NCBI GenBank assembly: GCA_002433805.1
Contig: DJIW01000122.1
Span: 1-36,377 of the forward strand
Direction: 5' to 3'
Length of the DNA: 36,377 nt
From: Competibacteraceae bacterium UBA6584
Lineage (GTDB): Bacteria > Pseudomonadota > Gammaproteobacteria > Competibacterales > Competibacteraceae
Position numbers and translations under genes: made by a program. The notes below the pieces were generated by a model, which searched no databases, was not told where the DNA came from, and was given only the letters and a program-made list of their open reading frames with translations. This document shows positions 7,863 through 16,922 of the stretch, in pieces. Each line of letters starts with the position of its first letter. Position 1 is the stretch's first letter.

Positions 7863-10223
7863 ATGAATATCGCAGCATCCATCCGCCGGGCGGCGGTTCT
7901 GGGCGCGGGCGTGATGGGCGCGCAGATCGCCGCGCATCTCGCCAACGCCGACGTGCCGGTCGTCTTGTTCGACCTGCCGGCCAAGGACGGCGATCCCAAC
8001 GGGATCGCGACCAAGGCTATCGCCAATCTGGCCAAGCTCAATCCCGCGCCGCTGGCGGTCAGAGAGCGGGTCGAGTTGATCCAACCGGCCAATTACGACC
8101 AGCATCTGGAGGCGCTGCGAAGCTGCGATCTGGTGATCGAAGCCATCGCCGAGCGGCCGGACTGGAAAGCCGATCTCTACCGCCGGATCGCGCCCTATCT
8201 GAACGATCGCGCGATTTTGGCGACCAACACCTCCGGCTTGCGGCTGAACCTGTTGGCCGATTCGGTGCCGGAACAGGCGCGGGCGCGCTTTTGCGGCATT
8301 CACTTTTTCAATCCGCCGCGCTACATGGCGCTGGTCGAACTGATTCCCTGCGCGGCCACCGATCCGGCCATTCTCGATTTGTTGGAAACTTTCCTGGTCA
8401 GCACCCTGGGCAAGGGCGTGGTGCGGGCCAAGGACACCCCCAACTTCATCGCCAACCGCATCGGCGTGTTTTCGATGGCCGCGATCATGCACCACACCCA
8501 GGCCTTCGGCCTGAGCCTGGATTTGGTGGACGCGCTGACCGGCCCCGCCATCGGCCGGGCCAAGAGCGCGACCTACCGCACCGCCGATATCGTCGGCCTG
8601 GACACCATGGGGCACGTGCTCAAGGGATCGGCGCTGGCGCTGCCCCAAGACCCCTGGAACCGGTATTACGCCGCGCCGGCGTGGCTCGGCGCGCTGATCG
8701 AAAAAGGCGCGCTCGGCCAGAAAAGCGGAGCCGGTTTCTACGCCAACAAGGGCAAACAGGTGCTCGATCCGGCCAGCGGCGCGTATCGGGACGCCGGCGC
8801 CAAGCCCGACCAGGCGGTGCAAGCGATTTTAAAGATCAAGAATCCGGCCGAGAAGTTCGCCGCCCTGCGCGCCAGCGATCACCCGCAAGCCCAATTTCTG
8901 TGGGCGATCCATCGCGATGTGTTCCATTACGCGGCGGTGCTGCTGGCGGAAATCGCCGATAACGCCCGCGATGTCGATTTCGCCGTCCGCTGGGGTTTCG
9001 GGTGGAGCTTGGGGCCGTTCGAAATCTGGCAGGCGGCCGGTTGGAAGCAGGTGGCCGCGTGGATCGAGGAGGACATCGCCGCCGGCAAGGCGCTGACGGC
9101 CACGCCGCTGCCGGCCTGGGTCGGCCAAATCGAGGGCGCGCACCAGCCGCAAGGTTCCTACTCGGCGGCGGAAAACGTCTATAAGCCGCGTTCGACCCTG
9201 CCGGTGTACCAGCGCCAGCTGTACCCGGAACAGGTGCTGGGCGAAGCGCCGCACCGCTACGGCGAAACGGTGTTCGAGAACAGCGGGGCGCGGTTGTGGA
9301 CCACCGGCGACGGCATCGGCGTGCTGAGCTTCAAGAGCAAGCTGCACGTCATCGGCGACGATGTGTTGGACGGGGTGCTGGAAAGCCTGAGCATCGCCGA
9401 GCAGCGCTTCGACGGCCTCGTCGTTTGGCAAACCGAAGCGCCGTTCAGCGCCGGGGCCAATCTGGCCCAAGCGGTGCCGGTGGTGCTGGCCGGCGATTTC
9501 GCGACTTTCGAAAATACGGTCGCCAAATTCCAACGCGCCACCCGCGCGCTGCGCTATTCGGCGATTCCGGTGGTGGGCGCGACGCAAGGACTGGCGCTCG
9601 GCGGCGGCTGCGAGTTCCTGATGCATTGCGACCGGGTGGCGGCGGCGCTGGAAAGCTACATCGGTCTGGTCGAAGTCGGCGTCGGCTTGATTCCGGCCGG
9701 CGGCGGCTGCAAGGAATTTGCCGCGCGCGCCGCGGCCGAGGCCAAGGGCGGCGATCTGCTACCGTTTTTACGGTCGTACTTCGAGGCGATGGCGATGGCC
9801 AAAGTGTCGCGCAGCGCCGAGGAGGCCAAACAAATCGGCTATCTCAAACCGTCTGATATCATCATCTTCAACCCGCACGAACTGTTGTACGTCGCCAAAG
9901 CTCAAGCGCGGGCGCTGGCCGAGGCGGGTTATCGGCCGCCGCAACCGCGCTTGATCCGAGTGGCGGGGCGGACCGGCAGCGCCGCCTGCCAGATGGCGCT
10001 GGTCAACCTGCGCGACGGCGGTTTTATTTCGCCGCATGACTACAACTTGGGCGTCAAGATCGCCGCGACCCTGTGCGGCGGCGAAGTCGATCCCGACACC
10101 CGGGTCGAGGAGGACTGGCTGCTGGGACTGGAGCGCAAGGCGTTTGTGGAACTGGCGAAAACGCCGCTGACCCAGGCCCGGATCGAGCACATGCTCAAAA
10201 CCGGCAAGCCGCTGCGTAACTGA
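7863..10223 (+). CDS. fadN: 3-hydroxyacyl-CoA dehydrogenase/enoyl-CoA hydratase, FadN type
   Basis: A 786-residue bifunctional beta-oxidation enzyme. The order is dehydrogenase first: NAD-binding GAGVMGAQIAAHLAN near residue 15, catalytic histidine in CGIHFFNPPRYM, TPNFIANRIG, then a duplicated C-terminal dehydrogenase domain. Then comes the crotonase domain (about 470-690), with the glutamates in LGGGCEF and IGLVEVGVGLIPAGGG at the expected catalytic places. This order and length match Bacillus FadN, and differ from FadB/FadJ, where the hydratase is N-terminal. It would hydrate trans-2-enoyl-CoA and oxidise the 3-hydroxyacyl-CoA. Start ATG 7863 has GAGGGG 7 nt upstream; an upstream in-frame TTG at 7857 overlaps that spacing and is less likely. 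The thiolase follows immediately. Confidence 0.9.
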   Translation: MNIAASIRRAAVLGAGVMGAQIAAHLANADVPVVLFDLPAKDGDPNGIATKAIANLAKLNPAPLAVRERVELIQPANYDQHLEALRSCDLVIEAIAERPDWKADLYRRIAPYLNDRAILATNTSGLRLNLLADSVPEQARARFCGIHFFNPPRYMALVELIPCAATDPAILDLLETFLVSTLGKGVVRAKDTPNFIANRIGVFSMAAIMHHTQAFGLSLDLVDALTGPAIGRAKSATYRTADIVGLDTMGHVLKGSALALPQDPWNRYYAAPAWLGALIEKGALGQKSGAGFYANKGKQVLDPASGAYRDAGAKPDQAVQAILKIKNPAEKFAALRASDHPQAQFLWAIHRDVFHYAAVLLAEIADNARDVDFAVRWGFGWSLGPFEIWQAAGWKQVAAWIEEDIAAGKALTATPLPAWVGQIEGAHQPQGSYSAAENVYKPRSTLPVYQRQLYPEQVLGEAPHRYGETVFENSGARLWTTGDGIGVLSFKSKLHVIGDDVLDGVLESLSIAEQRFDGLVVWQTEAPFSAGANLAQAVPVVLAGDFATFENTVAKFQRATRALRYSAIPVVGATQGLALGGGCEFLMHCDRVAAALESYIGLVEVGVGLIPAGGGCKEFAARAAAEAKGGDLLPFLRSYFEAMAMAKVSRSAEEAKQIGYLKPSDIIIFNPHELLYVAKAQARALAEAGYRPPQPRLIRVAGRTGSAACQMALVNLRDGGFISPHDYNLGVKIAATLCGGEVDPDTRVEEDWLLGLERKAFVELAKTPLTQARIEHMLKTGKPLRN

Positions 10224-10240
10224 TGGCTGGGAGAATGCTG

Positions 10241-11437
10241 ATGAGCAAACAGGTTCAGGATGCTTACATCGTGGCCGCCGCGCGCACCCCGGTCGGCAAG
10301 GTGCGCGGCGCGTTTCGCAACACCCGTCCGGACGATCTGCTCGCTCACGTCCTGCGCGGCGCGATCGGGCAATGTCCGGGTTTGAACCCCGAGCAAATCG
10401 GCGATGTCATCGTCGGTTGCGCCATGCCGGAAGCCGAACAGGGCATGAACGTGGCGCGGATCGGTCTGTTACTGGCCGGCTTGCCGGACAGCGTGCCGGG
10501 CCTGACTGTCAACCGCTTTTGCGCGTCCGGGCTGCAAGCGGTGGGGCAAGCCGCCGACCGCATCCGCCTAGGAGAGGCCGACGCGATGCTGGCCGCCGGC
10601 ACCGAAACCATGACCATGATTCCGATGGGCGGCAACAAGATCGCGTTGAACCCCGAGGTATTCGCCAAGGAGGATAATATCGGCATCGCCTATGGGATGG
10701 GCTTGACGGCGGAGAAAGTGGCGGAGCAGTGGAAAATCGCGCGCGAGGAGCAAGATGCCTTCGCGGTGGAAAGCCACCGGCGGGCGGCGGCGGCCATCCG
10801 CAGCGGCGAATTCAAGCAGGAGATCCTGCCTTACACGGTGATCGAGCGTTCGCCGGATAGCCAGACGATGCAGGTCAAGATCCGCGAGCGGGTGGTGGAA
10901 CACGACGAAGGTCCGCGCCCCGACTCCAACCTGGAGAGCTTGGCGAAACTCAAGCCGGTATTCGCCGCGCGCGGCAGCGTCACCGCCGGCAACAGCTCGC
11001 AGATGAGCGACGGGGCCGGCGCAGTGCTGTTGATGAGCGGGCGGATGGTTGCTCAATTGAATCTGAAACCGCTGGCCCGTTTCGTCAGCTACGCGGTGGC
11101 CGGGGTACCGCCGCGCATCATGGGCATCGGCCCGATCGCGGCGATTCCCAAGGCTTTGGAACAGGCCGGATTAAGGCAGGACCAACTCGATTGGATCGAA
11201 TTGAACGAGGCGTTTGCCGCCCAAAGTCTGGCGGTGATTCGCGATCTCAAGCTCGATCCGGCCAAGGTCAACCCGCTCGGCGGCGCGATCGCTCTCGGCC
11301 ATCCGCTGGGCGCGACCGGCGCGATCCGCGTCGCCACGCTGGTTCACGGGCTGCGTCGGCGCGGCGGTAAATACGGCATGGTGACGATGTGCATCGGCAC
11401 CGGCATGGGCGCGGCGGGCGTGTTCGAGGCGCTCTGA
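10241..11437 (+). CDS. fadA: Acetyl-CoA C-acyltransferase (thiolase)
   Basis: A 398-residue thiolase that cleaves 3-ketoacyl-CoA to acetyl-CoA, the last step of the beta-oxidation cycle. The nucleophile is C94 in NRFCASGLQA. The other catalytic blocks are NEAFAAQ, the histidine in ALGHPLGATGA and the second cysteine in MCIGTGMGAAG. ATG 10241 was chosen because GGGAGA lies 6 nt upstream; ATG codons at 10223 and 10235 sit at or before that site. The gene is 17 nt after the FadN-type gene and ends at a strong terminator, so the two form a compact operon like fadN-fadA of Bacillus. No acyl-CoA dehydrogenase is encoded nearby. Confidence 0.93.
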   Translation: MSKQVQDAYIVAAARTPVGKVRGAFRNTRPDDLLAHVLRGAIGQCPGLNPEQIGDVIVGCAMPEAEQGMNVARIGLLLAGLPDSVPGLTVNRFCASGLQAVGQAADRIRLGEADAMLAAGTETMTMIPMGGNKIALNPEVFAKEDNIGIAYGMGLTAEKVAEQWKIAREEQDAFAVESHRRAAAAIRSGEFKQEILPYTVIERSPDSQTMQVKIRERVVEHDEGPRPDSNLESLAKLKPVFAARGSVTAGNSSQMSDGAGAVLLMSGRMVAQLNLKPLARFVSYAVAGVPPRIMGIGPIAAIPKALEQAGLRQDQLDWIELNEAFAAQSLAVIRDLKLDPAKVNPLGGAIALGHPLGATGAIRVATLVHGLRRRGGKYGMVTMCIGTGMGAAGVFEAL

Positions 11438-11485
11438 GCGGCTTGAAGTAAAAAGCCCGGCTGTTCCGATCCAGTCGGCCTCGAG

Positions 11486-11515
11486 AACCCGCTGGCGCGA
11501 ACCGGCGGGTTTTTT
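11486..11515 (+). terminator. Strong intrinsic terminator after thiolase
   Basis: A 10-bp stem, AACCCGCTGG (11486-11495) with CCGGCGGGTT (11502-11511), containing one G-U pair, closes a CGCGAA loop and runs into a T tract. It ends the fadN-fadA unit. Confidence 0.9.
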
Positions 11516-11600
11516 GACGGTGTTTGAAACAGCGGATGTGTCGGGCGGCTGCCTTGCGCTATGCTGGCCAAGGCATGAAACACACGTGAGGATGATTGCT

Positions 11601-12356
11601 ATGAACGCAGTACGGACCACCGCGGGTCGCGGCTGGGGCTGGATCGTCGAGGGCTGGCGTTTGTTCGTCAAAGCGCCGGTCATCTGGATCGTCATTACCC
11701 TGATTTATACCGCCATCGCGTTTGGCTTGTCGCGGGTGCCCTTCGTCGGGATTTTAGCGAATGTCCTGTTGTCGCCGGTCCTATGGGGCGGTCTTTTGTT
11801 TGGAGCGGCGGCGCTGGCGCGGGGCGAGCCGCTGCAAGTCGGTCATTTATTTCAAGGATTCAAGGATCAGGAGCGGTTGGGACCGTTGGTGGTGTTGGGC
11901 CTGATCAGCTTGGCCGCCGGCGTGGCGATGGCCTTGGTGCTGTTCTTATTCATGGGAGGCGGATTGTTGATGGGAGGCGCCTTGGATCACGCCGGAACGG
12001 TGGTTCCTCCGCAATCCATGGGCAGCGTGTTTGCCGGCCTTGGCTTGATGACGTTGCTGATCATCCTGTCGATCAGCCTGCTGGTCGGCATGGCGATGTT
12101 TTATGGGGTGCCGCTGGTCATGCTGGGAGGGCAATATGCGTGGCCGGCCGTTCAGGATAGCATCGCGGCCTCTTGGATCAATATTCTGCCGCTGCTGGTG
12201 TTCGGCCTGATCAGCCTGGTGCTGGGCATCGCGGCCATCATCCCGCTGGGCTTGGGGCTTTTGGTGCTGGTGCCGGTGCTGGTCGGCGCGGTTTACGCCA
12301 GCTATCGGGAGGTTTTCGAGGAGCGAACGGTGCAGCGGGTCAATCTCGCCAAGTAG
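11601..12356 (+). CDS. BPSS1780-like polytopic membrane protein
   Basis: A 251-residue inner-membrane protein resembling the BPSS1780 family of unknown function. It opens with WGWIVEGWRLFVKAPVIWI, the usual amphipathic entry of this family. Hydrophobic spans follow near residues 25-65, 90-115, 145-175 and 185-235, separated by short loops; one loop after the third span is glycine-rich. The end (EVFEERTVQRVNLAK) is polar. ATG 11601 was chosen because GTGAGGA lies 8 nt upstream, and the only longer starts are a TTG inside the preceding terminator and an ATG right next to that ribosome site. It follows the terminator, so it is likely a single-gene unit. No catalytic residues are evident. Confidence 0.75.
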   Translation: MNAVRTTAGRGWGWIVEGWRLFVKAPVIWIVITLIYTAIAFGLSRVPFVGILANVLLSPVLWGGLLFGAAALARGEPLQVGHLFQGFKDQERLGPLVVLGLISLAAGVAMALVLFLFMGGGLLMGGALDHAGTVVPPQSMGSVFAGLGLMTLLIILSISLLVGMAMFYGVPLVMLGGQYAWPAVQDSIAASWINILPLLVFGLISLVLGIAAIIPLGLGLLVLVPVLVGAVYASYREVFEERTVQRVNLAK

Positions 12357-12378
12357 CGCCCGCGCGCATCGAGCTAAA

Positions 12379-12403
12379 GCGGCCCCATCCATTCATGGGC
12401 CGC
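12379..12403 (+). terminator. Possible hairpin after membrane-protein gene
   Basis: GCGGCCC (12379-12385) pairs with GGGCCGC (12397-12403), extended by CAT/ATG with one bulged C. It lies just past the BPSS1780-like gene but has no T tract, so termination is only possible. Confidence 0.35.
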
Positions 12404-12527
12404 ATCGCTCCTCGGTTTGAGCCCGCAGCCTCAAAACACATCGAGGTCTTTTGCAAAAAAGGGTCGCACCAAAACCGAGCAGTGGCTTTGTTTGAGCGCG
12501 CCACTGTCCGGCGGATGGCCCGCCCGA

Positions 12528-12746
12528 TCAACCGACGCCGAAAAGCAGAACCTTGATCAGCCGAGCTCGCAAGACCTCGATCGCCTCAAAAATCTCGGGC
12601 GCGTTTTCCACGTAGAGGGGGCCGGCTTCATGGAAAACGCTGCCCTGATTGCCGACCAGGCTCACCGTGACCCGGATTTTCGTCACCATCTTGCTTTGCA
12701 GTTTATCCCAAATCAGTGCTTTGTCGGCTTTAACCGATAATGACAT
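12528..12746 (-). CDS. Small hypothetical protein, 72 aa
   Basis: A 72-residue protein that I do not recognise. The composition is that of a normal soluble protein: a mixed N-terminal half (KADKALIWDKLQSKM), a beta-rich middle (KIRVTVSLVGNQGSVFH) and a hydrophobic C-terminal helix. It is backed by a good ribosome site, AGAGGTGGGG, about 6-9 nt before the ATG. The other strand over the same bases has only reading frames of poor composition. It faces the BPSS1780-like gene and lies downstream of the GGDEF/EAL gene on the same strand, 137 nt away. Function unknown; it could also be a chance frame. Confidence 0.45.
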   Translation of the reverse strand: MSLSVKADKALIWDKLQSKMVTKIRVTVSLVGNQGSVFHEAGPLYVENAPEIFEAIEVLRARLIKVLLFGVG

Positions 12747-12883
12747 GACCGCATCCCCACCTCTGAAATCTTGCTTCCAGCTCGAACCTGGGTTCGGACT
12801 GACCCGCGCGCCTTAGCGTCAGAATCGGATATGCATATCGGATGCCATGACGGGTTGCGGCGGCGCGCCGAGGCGGGCGAGGA

Positions 12884-15800
12884 TCAACAAATCGTGAGTG
12901 CGGGGTGCTCGGCGCAGGGCCGATCAAAATGATAGCCTTGAGCGAGATCCACCCCCAATTCCCGCACCATGTCCAGCGTGGCGGCGTCCTCGACGAACTC
13001 CGCGACCGTGGTTTTGTGAAGCCCGCGCGCCATTTCCACCATGGCGCGGATGAAGACTTGATTGTCGTAATTGTTGGGTAGGTCGCGGATGAACAGGCCG
13101 TCGATCTTGAAGACCTTGACGTTCAGGTATTTCAGATAAGCGAAGGTGGAAAAGCCGCTGCCGAAATCGTCCAGACACACGCCGCAACCGACCTGCTGGA
13201 TCGCTTCGATGAAGCGTTGGGCGTCTTGAATATCGGAGACGGCGGCGGTTTCGGTCAGCTCGACGAACAGCCGGCGGGGGGCGACTTCGTATTCCGCCAG
13301 CAGCCGCCGGATGAAGTGCGGCAAGGTCGGATCGTCGAAGGTCCGACCCGAAAGATTGACCGCCAAGGGCGGCAGCTCAGGGTTGTGACCCAGCAGGCTA
13401 ATACTTTGCTTCAACACCCAGCGGTCGATATCGAGCACTTGACCGCTCTTTTCCGCCAGCCGGATGAATTGGCCCGGCAAGATTGGAAACTCGGGCTGTT
13501 CGGGATTGCGCATCCGCAGCAACACTTCAAGATGGCTGAGCGCTCGGTCTTCGGTGTGATAGACCCCCTGAAAATGCAGGTCGAACAGTTCTCCATCCAA
13601 GGCTTGGGCGATTCGGCCGGTCCAGTTCAAGCGACGCTTGATCGCCTCGGAGGAATCGCGTTGGGGATCGTACAGCGTCCAGGTATTTTTGCCCTGATTT
13701 TTGGCCTGATACATCGCGGTATCGGCGTGCGCCACCAATTCCTCCACATTGTCGCCGTGTTCGGGAAAGATGGCGACCCCGACGCTGGCGGTCAGGCGCA
13801 GATGGGTGCTCCGGAACCGAAAGGGGATCGCCGAAACCGTCTCAACGATGCGCGCGGGGAGCGCGCCGGGGTCGTAACCGCCGCCGAGCGTGCTCAAGAT
13901 GGCGAATTCGTCGCCGCCGAGCCGCGCGAACATCTCGGTGGTGCGAACGTGAGTGGCGATCTCGCCGGCCGTGCGCACCAGGACCATATCGCCGGCGCGG
14001 TGGCCGAAGGAATCGTTGATCGTCTTGAACTCATCCAGATCGAAATAGATGACCGCGAACTTGTGGCCTTCCCGCAGCGAGGAGGCGATTTTCTGTTCCA
14101 GATGTTTTTGGAAGCTGTGGCGGTTGGACAGACCGGTCAGCGGATCGCGCTCGGCCATGTACAGCAATTGTTGGGCCGTCTGGCGTTCGTGGGTGATGTC
14201 CTCGTAAAGCCACAACCGTCCCAAAACCCGTTCTTCGGCGTCTGTCACCGGATAGGACATCTGGGTCAGGATGCGTCCGTCATAAAGATCGATTTCACAG
14301 CGCTCGCTGAGCTGGTGAGTGTCCTGCACCTGAAGCACGAAGCACGAGGCATGATCCGGCCGGGCGAAGCGGTGGTTGGAATGCTCCAAAATGTTCCGGA
14401 TCGGGCGGCCGTTTAAATCGACGGTTTCATCGATGGCCCACATCCGCAGGAAGGCCGGATTGAGATATTCCACGCATTGCTGGTTGTCTTCGAACAGGAT
14501 GCCGACGTTCATGGCCGCCAGCAAGGCCCGCAACCGACCCTGCTCGCGGCGGGTCAGCGCCAGCAATTCCCGCTGGCGCAGCTCGGCGATCCGCAACTCC
14601 TCAAGCGTTTTCGCCAGGTCCGCCTCGGCTTGCTTGCGCCGGGTGATGTCGGCGTGGGTGCCGAGCATCCGCAGCGGTCGGCCCCGCTCGTCGCGGCGCA
14701 CGATGCTGCCGAGCGACAGAATCCAAATCCAGTCGTCGGCGCGGGTGCGCTGGCGGAATTCCACCCGGTATTCGGGAATATCCCCGTTCAAATAAAGTTG
14801 GTAGGTCCGCGCGACCTGCTCGTGATCGTCGGGATGCAAGCGCGCGATCCACGCCGCGTTGGTTTCTTGAAAGGCATCCGGTTCGTAACCGAGCATCCGG
14901 GCGTAGTGCGGGCTGACCACGACGTCGCCGGTTTGCACGTTCAGGTCGTAAAGTCCTTGCTGGGTAGCCTCCAAGGCCAAGCGCAAGCGTTCCTCGCTTT
15001 CCCGCAAGGCGGCCTCGATTCGCTGGCGTTCCTGAATCTCCTGTTCGAGCAGGCTGTTGGCGGTCGCCAGCGCCCGATTGCGCTCGGCCTCGCTATCCGC
15101 CCGATCGTACAACTGCCGGTAAGCGTGGCGCAGTTGGTCGAGCATTTCATTGAACACGCAGCCGAGCTGCTCGATTTCGAGGCTGCCGCGAGCGGCGAAA
15201 CGGTGATCGAGCGAGCCGGTCGCGATAACCCGTCGGGCGACGGATTGCATTTCGCTGAGCGGTTGGCTCAGATAGTGAGCGCCGGTGCGGGCCAATATGA
15301 AAACGGCCAAGGCCATTGCGGCGGCCAGGGTGGCGTGGAGCGCGAACAAGCGATTGAGAGAGTCGGTCAAGATGCCCCGGTCCGCCGAGACTTCCACGCC
15401 TAGCCCCAACGGTTGCAACACCGCCGGCACCGCCAGCGGCGCGGTATGAGACAAGCGGTTCGGGGCGGGCGGATCGTCCTCATGCGTCGCGTTCCGGGCT
15501 GAATGGACCAGCCGCAGCGCCAGGCCTGCCCCGCCGAGCGGCGGCAGCCGAGCCTGCACTTGGGTCAATGAGACGGTATACAGTAAAGCGCCTTTCGGAA
15601 GTTGGGCGCGAGAGGAGAGAATCGGTTCGGCCACCAGCAAATAGTCGCCTTCATCCGCCGTTGCAATCGCCGCATGACGCTCGCCGGTTTCCAACACCGA
15701 ACGACTCCAGGCGCGGCTCGGGTCAGGCCAGGGACCGTTCTCGACGATGGGCTGTCCGTCGCCATCCGTTATTAATACGGTTACGGGCACTTCATGGATG

Positions 15801-16129
15801 CTGGAAAAATCCTTAAGGAACGGAGCCAGGGCGGTCCGGCGGGCTACAGGGTCCGCCAAGGCTTTCAAAACCAGCGCATTTTCCGCCAGTTGCTCCATGG
15901 TCGAGGCGATGGCGCGCAAGGTGTTGCCGCTCTGTTGGGCATAGAGCCCGGCTTGGTTTCCCAAGGCGATCTCTTGATCTTCGATCAGTTGCTTGCGGGT
16001 GATGGTGTAGGACAGCCCGCCCACGATCAAGATGAAGCCGAGGGTCAAAACCGTCATCGCCAGCGCGATTTGATTCGCCAAGCGGGTTTTCGCAAACAGA
16101 GTTCTGCCCTTCATCTTTGCTGGTGCCAT
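12884..16129 (-). CDS. Membrane sensor with HAMP, two PAS, GGDEF and EAL domains
   Basis: A 1081-residue inner-membrane enzyme for c-di-GMP turnover. Order: membrane span about 22-42, periplasmic sensor about 43-265, second span near 270-288, HAMP, a helical linker rich in Arg/Glu, PAS (about 375-500, with HPDDHEQVART), a second PAS-like domain (about 535-650), diguanylate cyclase (about 660-825) with an intact RLGGDEFAIL near residue 740, and phosphodiesterase (about 835-1075). In the last domain the signature reads EVL rather than EAL, but the other catalytic residues are present: AVNLSG, ELTETA, LDDFGSGFS, FKIDGLFI, AEFVED and QGYHF. Both activities are therefore plausible. AAAGGAA lies 8 nt before ATG 16129. 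A PilZ-domain receptor gene is encoded just upstream on the same strand, so the pair could form a local signalling module. Confidence 0.9.
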   Translation of the reverse strand: MAPAKMKGRTLFAKTRLANQIALAMTVLTLGFILIVGGLSYTITRKQLIEDQEIALGNQAGLYAQQSGNTLRAIASTMEQLAENALVLKALADPVARRTALAPFLKDFSSIHEVPVTVLITDGDGQPIVENGPWPDPSRAWSRSVLETGERHAAIATADEGDYLLVAEPILSSRAQLPKGALLYTVSLTQVQARLPPLGGAGLALRLVHSARNATHEDDPPAPNRLSHTAPLAVPAVLQPLGLGVEVSADRGILTDSLNRLFALHATLAAAMALAVFILARTGAHYLSQPLSEMQSVARRVIATGSLDHRFAARGSLEIEQLGCVFNEMLDQLRHAYRQLYDRADSEAERNRALATANSLLEQEIQERQRIEAALRESEERLRLALEATQQGLYDLNVQTGDVVVSPHYARMLGYEPDAFQETNAAWIARLHPDDHEQVARTYQLYLNGDIPEYRVEFRQRTRADDWIWILSLGSIVRRDERGRPLRMLGTHADITRRKQAEADLAKTLEELRIAELRQRELLALTRREQGRLRALLAAMNVGILFEDNQQCVEYLNPAFLRMWAIDETVDLNGRPIRNILEHSNHRFARPDHASCFVLQVQDTHQLSERCEIDLYDGRILTQMSYPVTDAEERVLGRLWLYEDITHERQTAQQLLYMAERDPLTGLSNRHSFQKHLEQKIASSLREGHKFAVIYFDLDEFKTINDSFGHRAGDMVLVRTAGEIATHVRTTEMFARLGGDEFAILSTLGGGYDPGALPARIVETVSAIPFRFRSTHLRLTASVGVAIFPEHGDNVEELVAHADTAMYQAKNQGKNTWTLYDPQRDSSEAIKRRLNWTGRIAQALDGELFDLHFQGVYHTEDRALSHLEVLLRMRNPEQPEFPILPGQFIRLAEKSGQVLDIDRWVLKQSISLLGHNPELPPLAVNLSGRTFDDPTLPHFIRRLLAEYEVAPRRLFVELTETAAVSDIQDAQRFIEAIQQVGCGVCLDDFGSGFSTFAYLKYLNVKVFKIDGLFIRDLPNNYDNQVFIRAMVEMARGLHKTTVAEFVEDAATLDMVRELGVDLAQGYHFDRPCAEHPALTIC

Positions 16130-16438
16130 TTCAGGGTTCCTTTCCCGAGGGAGCGGGCATCGCTCAGCCTCTCGACGACAGAATTCCGAGAATGTAATCG
16201 AGACGGCGAGCGGCCCGTGAAGCTTTAGTCAGGATGATTGCTTGGAAGCCGCGCCGCGGCTGGGGTTGATGCGGGCGGCGAAAGCGGTTGGCGGCAAGAG
16301 TGACAGCGCAAGCGCCGCGCCGTATCGGACAATTCCCAAAAGCACGGCTGGCGGAGCGTCGGCCGCGTTCGATGGCGGCTCTGAAGTTGAGGCGCGCACC
16401 TCGCGCGGGTGGAACAACCTTCCTGGCTGCTAGCGAGT
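16130..16438. other. Intergenic region between PilZ and GGDEF/EAL genes
   Basis: 309 nt without a supported gene. It would hold the promoter of the GGDEF/EAL gene. A GC palindrome, AGCCGCGCCGCGGCT, is at about 16248-16262. A minus-strand frame at 16229-16417 reads like a signal sequence but starts at TTG with no spacing from GGAAGG, so I did not call it. Confidence 0.5.
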
Positions 16439-16798
16439 TCAGAATTTGAATTCCTCGATCAGGAGTTGAAGCTGCAAAAGCGCTTGGGTGCTGATGTTGA
16501 GCATCCTAAAACCGGTGTCGTAAAAATCGGGATTGACGTCGCGGCCGGTCCAAACCGTTTCCCCTTCCAAATGAATGCGTTGGCGCGGCGCGCCTTCCTT
16601 GGGAACATCCACCCGCAGTTGATAAATTTGATTGACCGGCAAAGGTTTATCGCTGACCAAGCGCATGCCTTCCTTATTGATATCCACAATATGGCCCAGC
16701 AATTCGTTGGTGTCGCGGTCATATACTCGCAGGTACATCACCAGATACCAGCGTTTGAGCCGGCGCTTTTCGATTCCGGAAGGTTCGGGAAGACTCAT
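16439..16798 (-). CDS. PilZ-domain c-di-GMP receptor protein
   Basis: A 119-residue single-domain PilZ protein, which binds c-di-GMP in the cytoplasm and passes the signal to a partner. The RxxxR motif is R12-RLK-R16. The second motif is D39-I-N-K-E-G44, where Asn replaces the usual Ser of D/NxSxxG. Beta-strands VYDRDTNELLGHIVD, QIYQLRVDVP and RIHLEGETVW, the GFRMLNIS strand, and a C-terminal helix (LLQLQLLIEEFKF) complete the fold. ATG 16798 was chosen because AGAGG lies 6 nt upstream; a longer frame from 16837 lacks a site. The gene shares strand with the large GGDEF/EAL gene downstream, though 309 nt separate them. Confidence 0.88.
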   Translation of the reverse strand: MSLPEPSGIEKRRLKRWYLVMYLRVYDRDTNELLGHIVDINKEGMRLVSDKPLPVNQIYQLRVDVPKEGAPRQRIHLEGETVWTGRDVNPDFYDTGFRMLNISTQALLQLQLLIEEFKF

Positions 16799-16922
16799 TT
16801 CAGCCTCTTGGCGAAGGTGGAGAGAACCGCCGGCCATGCCAGCCCGCGGGATGCCTGATGCGGGGGTGAAAACCCTGATGGCCGTGCCAGTTTGGAGAGG
16901 ATAGACGGCATGGATGACGGTT

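Noticed and set aside
7797..8822. 341-codon minus-strand frame across the FadN-type gene
   Set aside because: Antisense shadow of a well-supported enzyme; no recognisable domain.
12884..13600. EAL domain judged degenerate because the signature is EVL
   Set aside because: The other metal-binding and catalytic residues (N, E, DD, K, E, Q) are all present, and Val at this place occurs in active enzymes, so loss of function is not supported.
16229..16417. Minus-strand frame with a signal-peptide-like stretch (LALSLLPPTAFAA)
   Set aside because: Starts at TTG immediately against GGAAGG with no spacing, and nothing recognisable follows; could be a remnant but not supportable.
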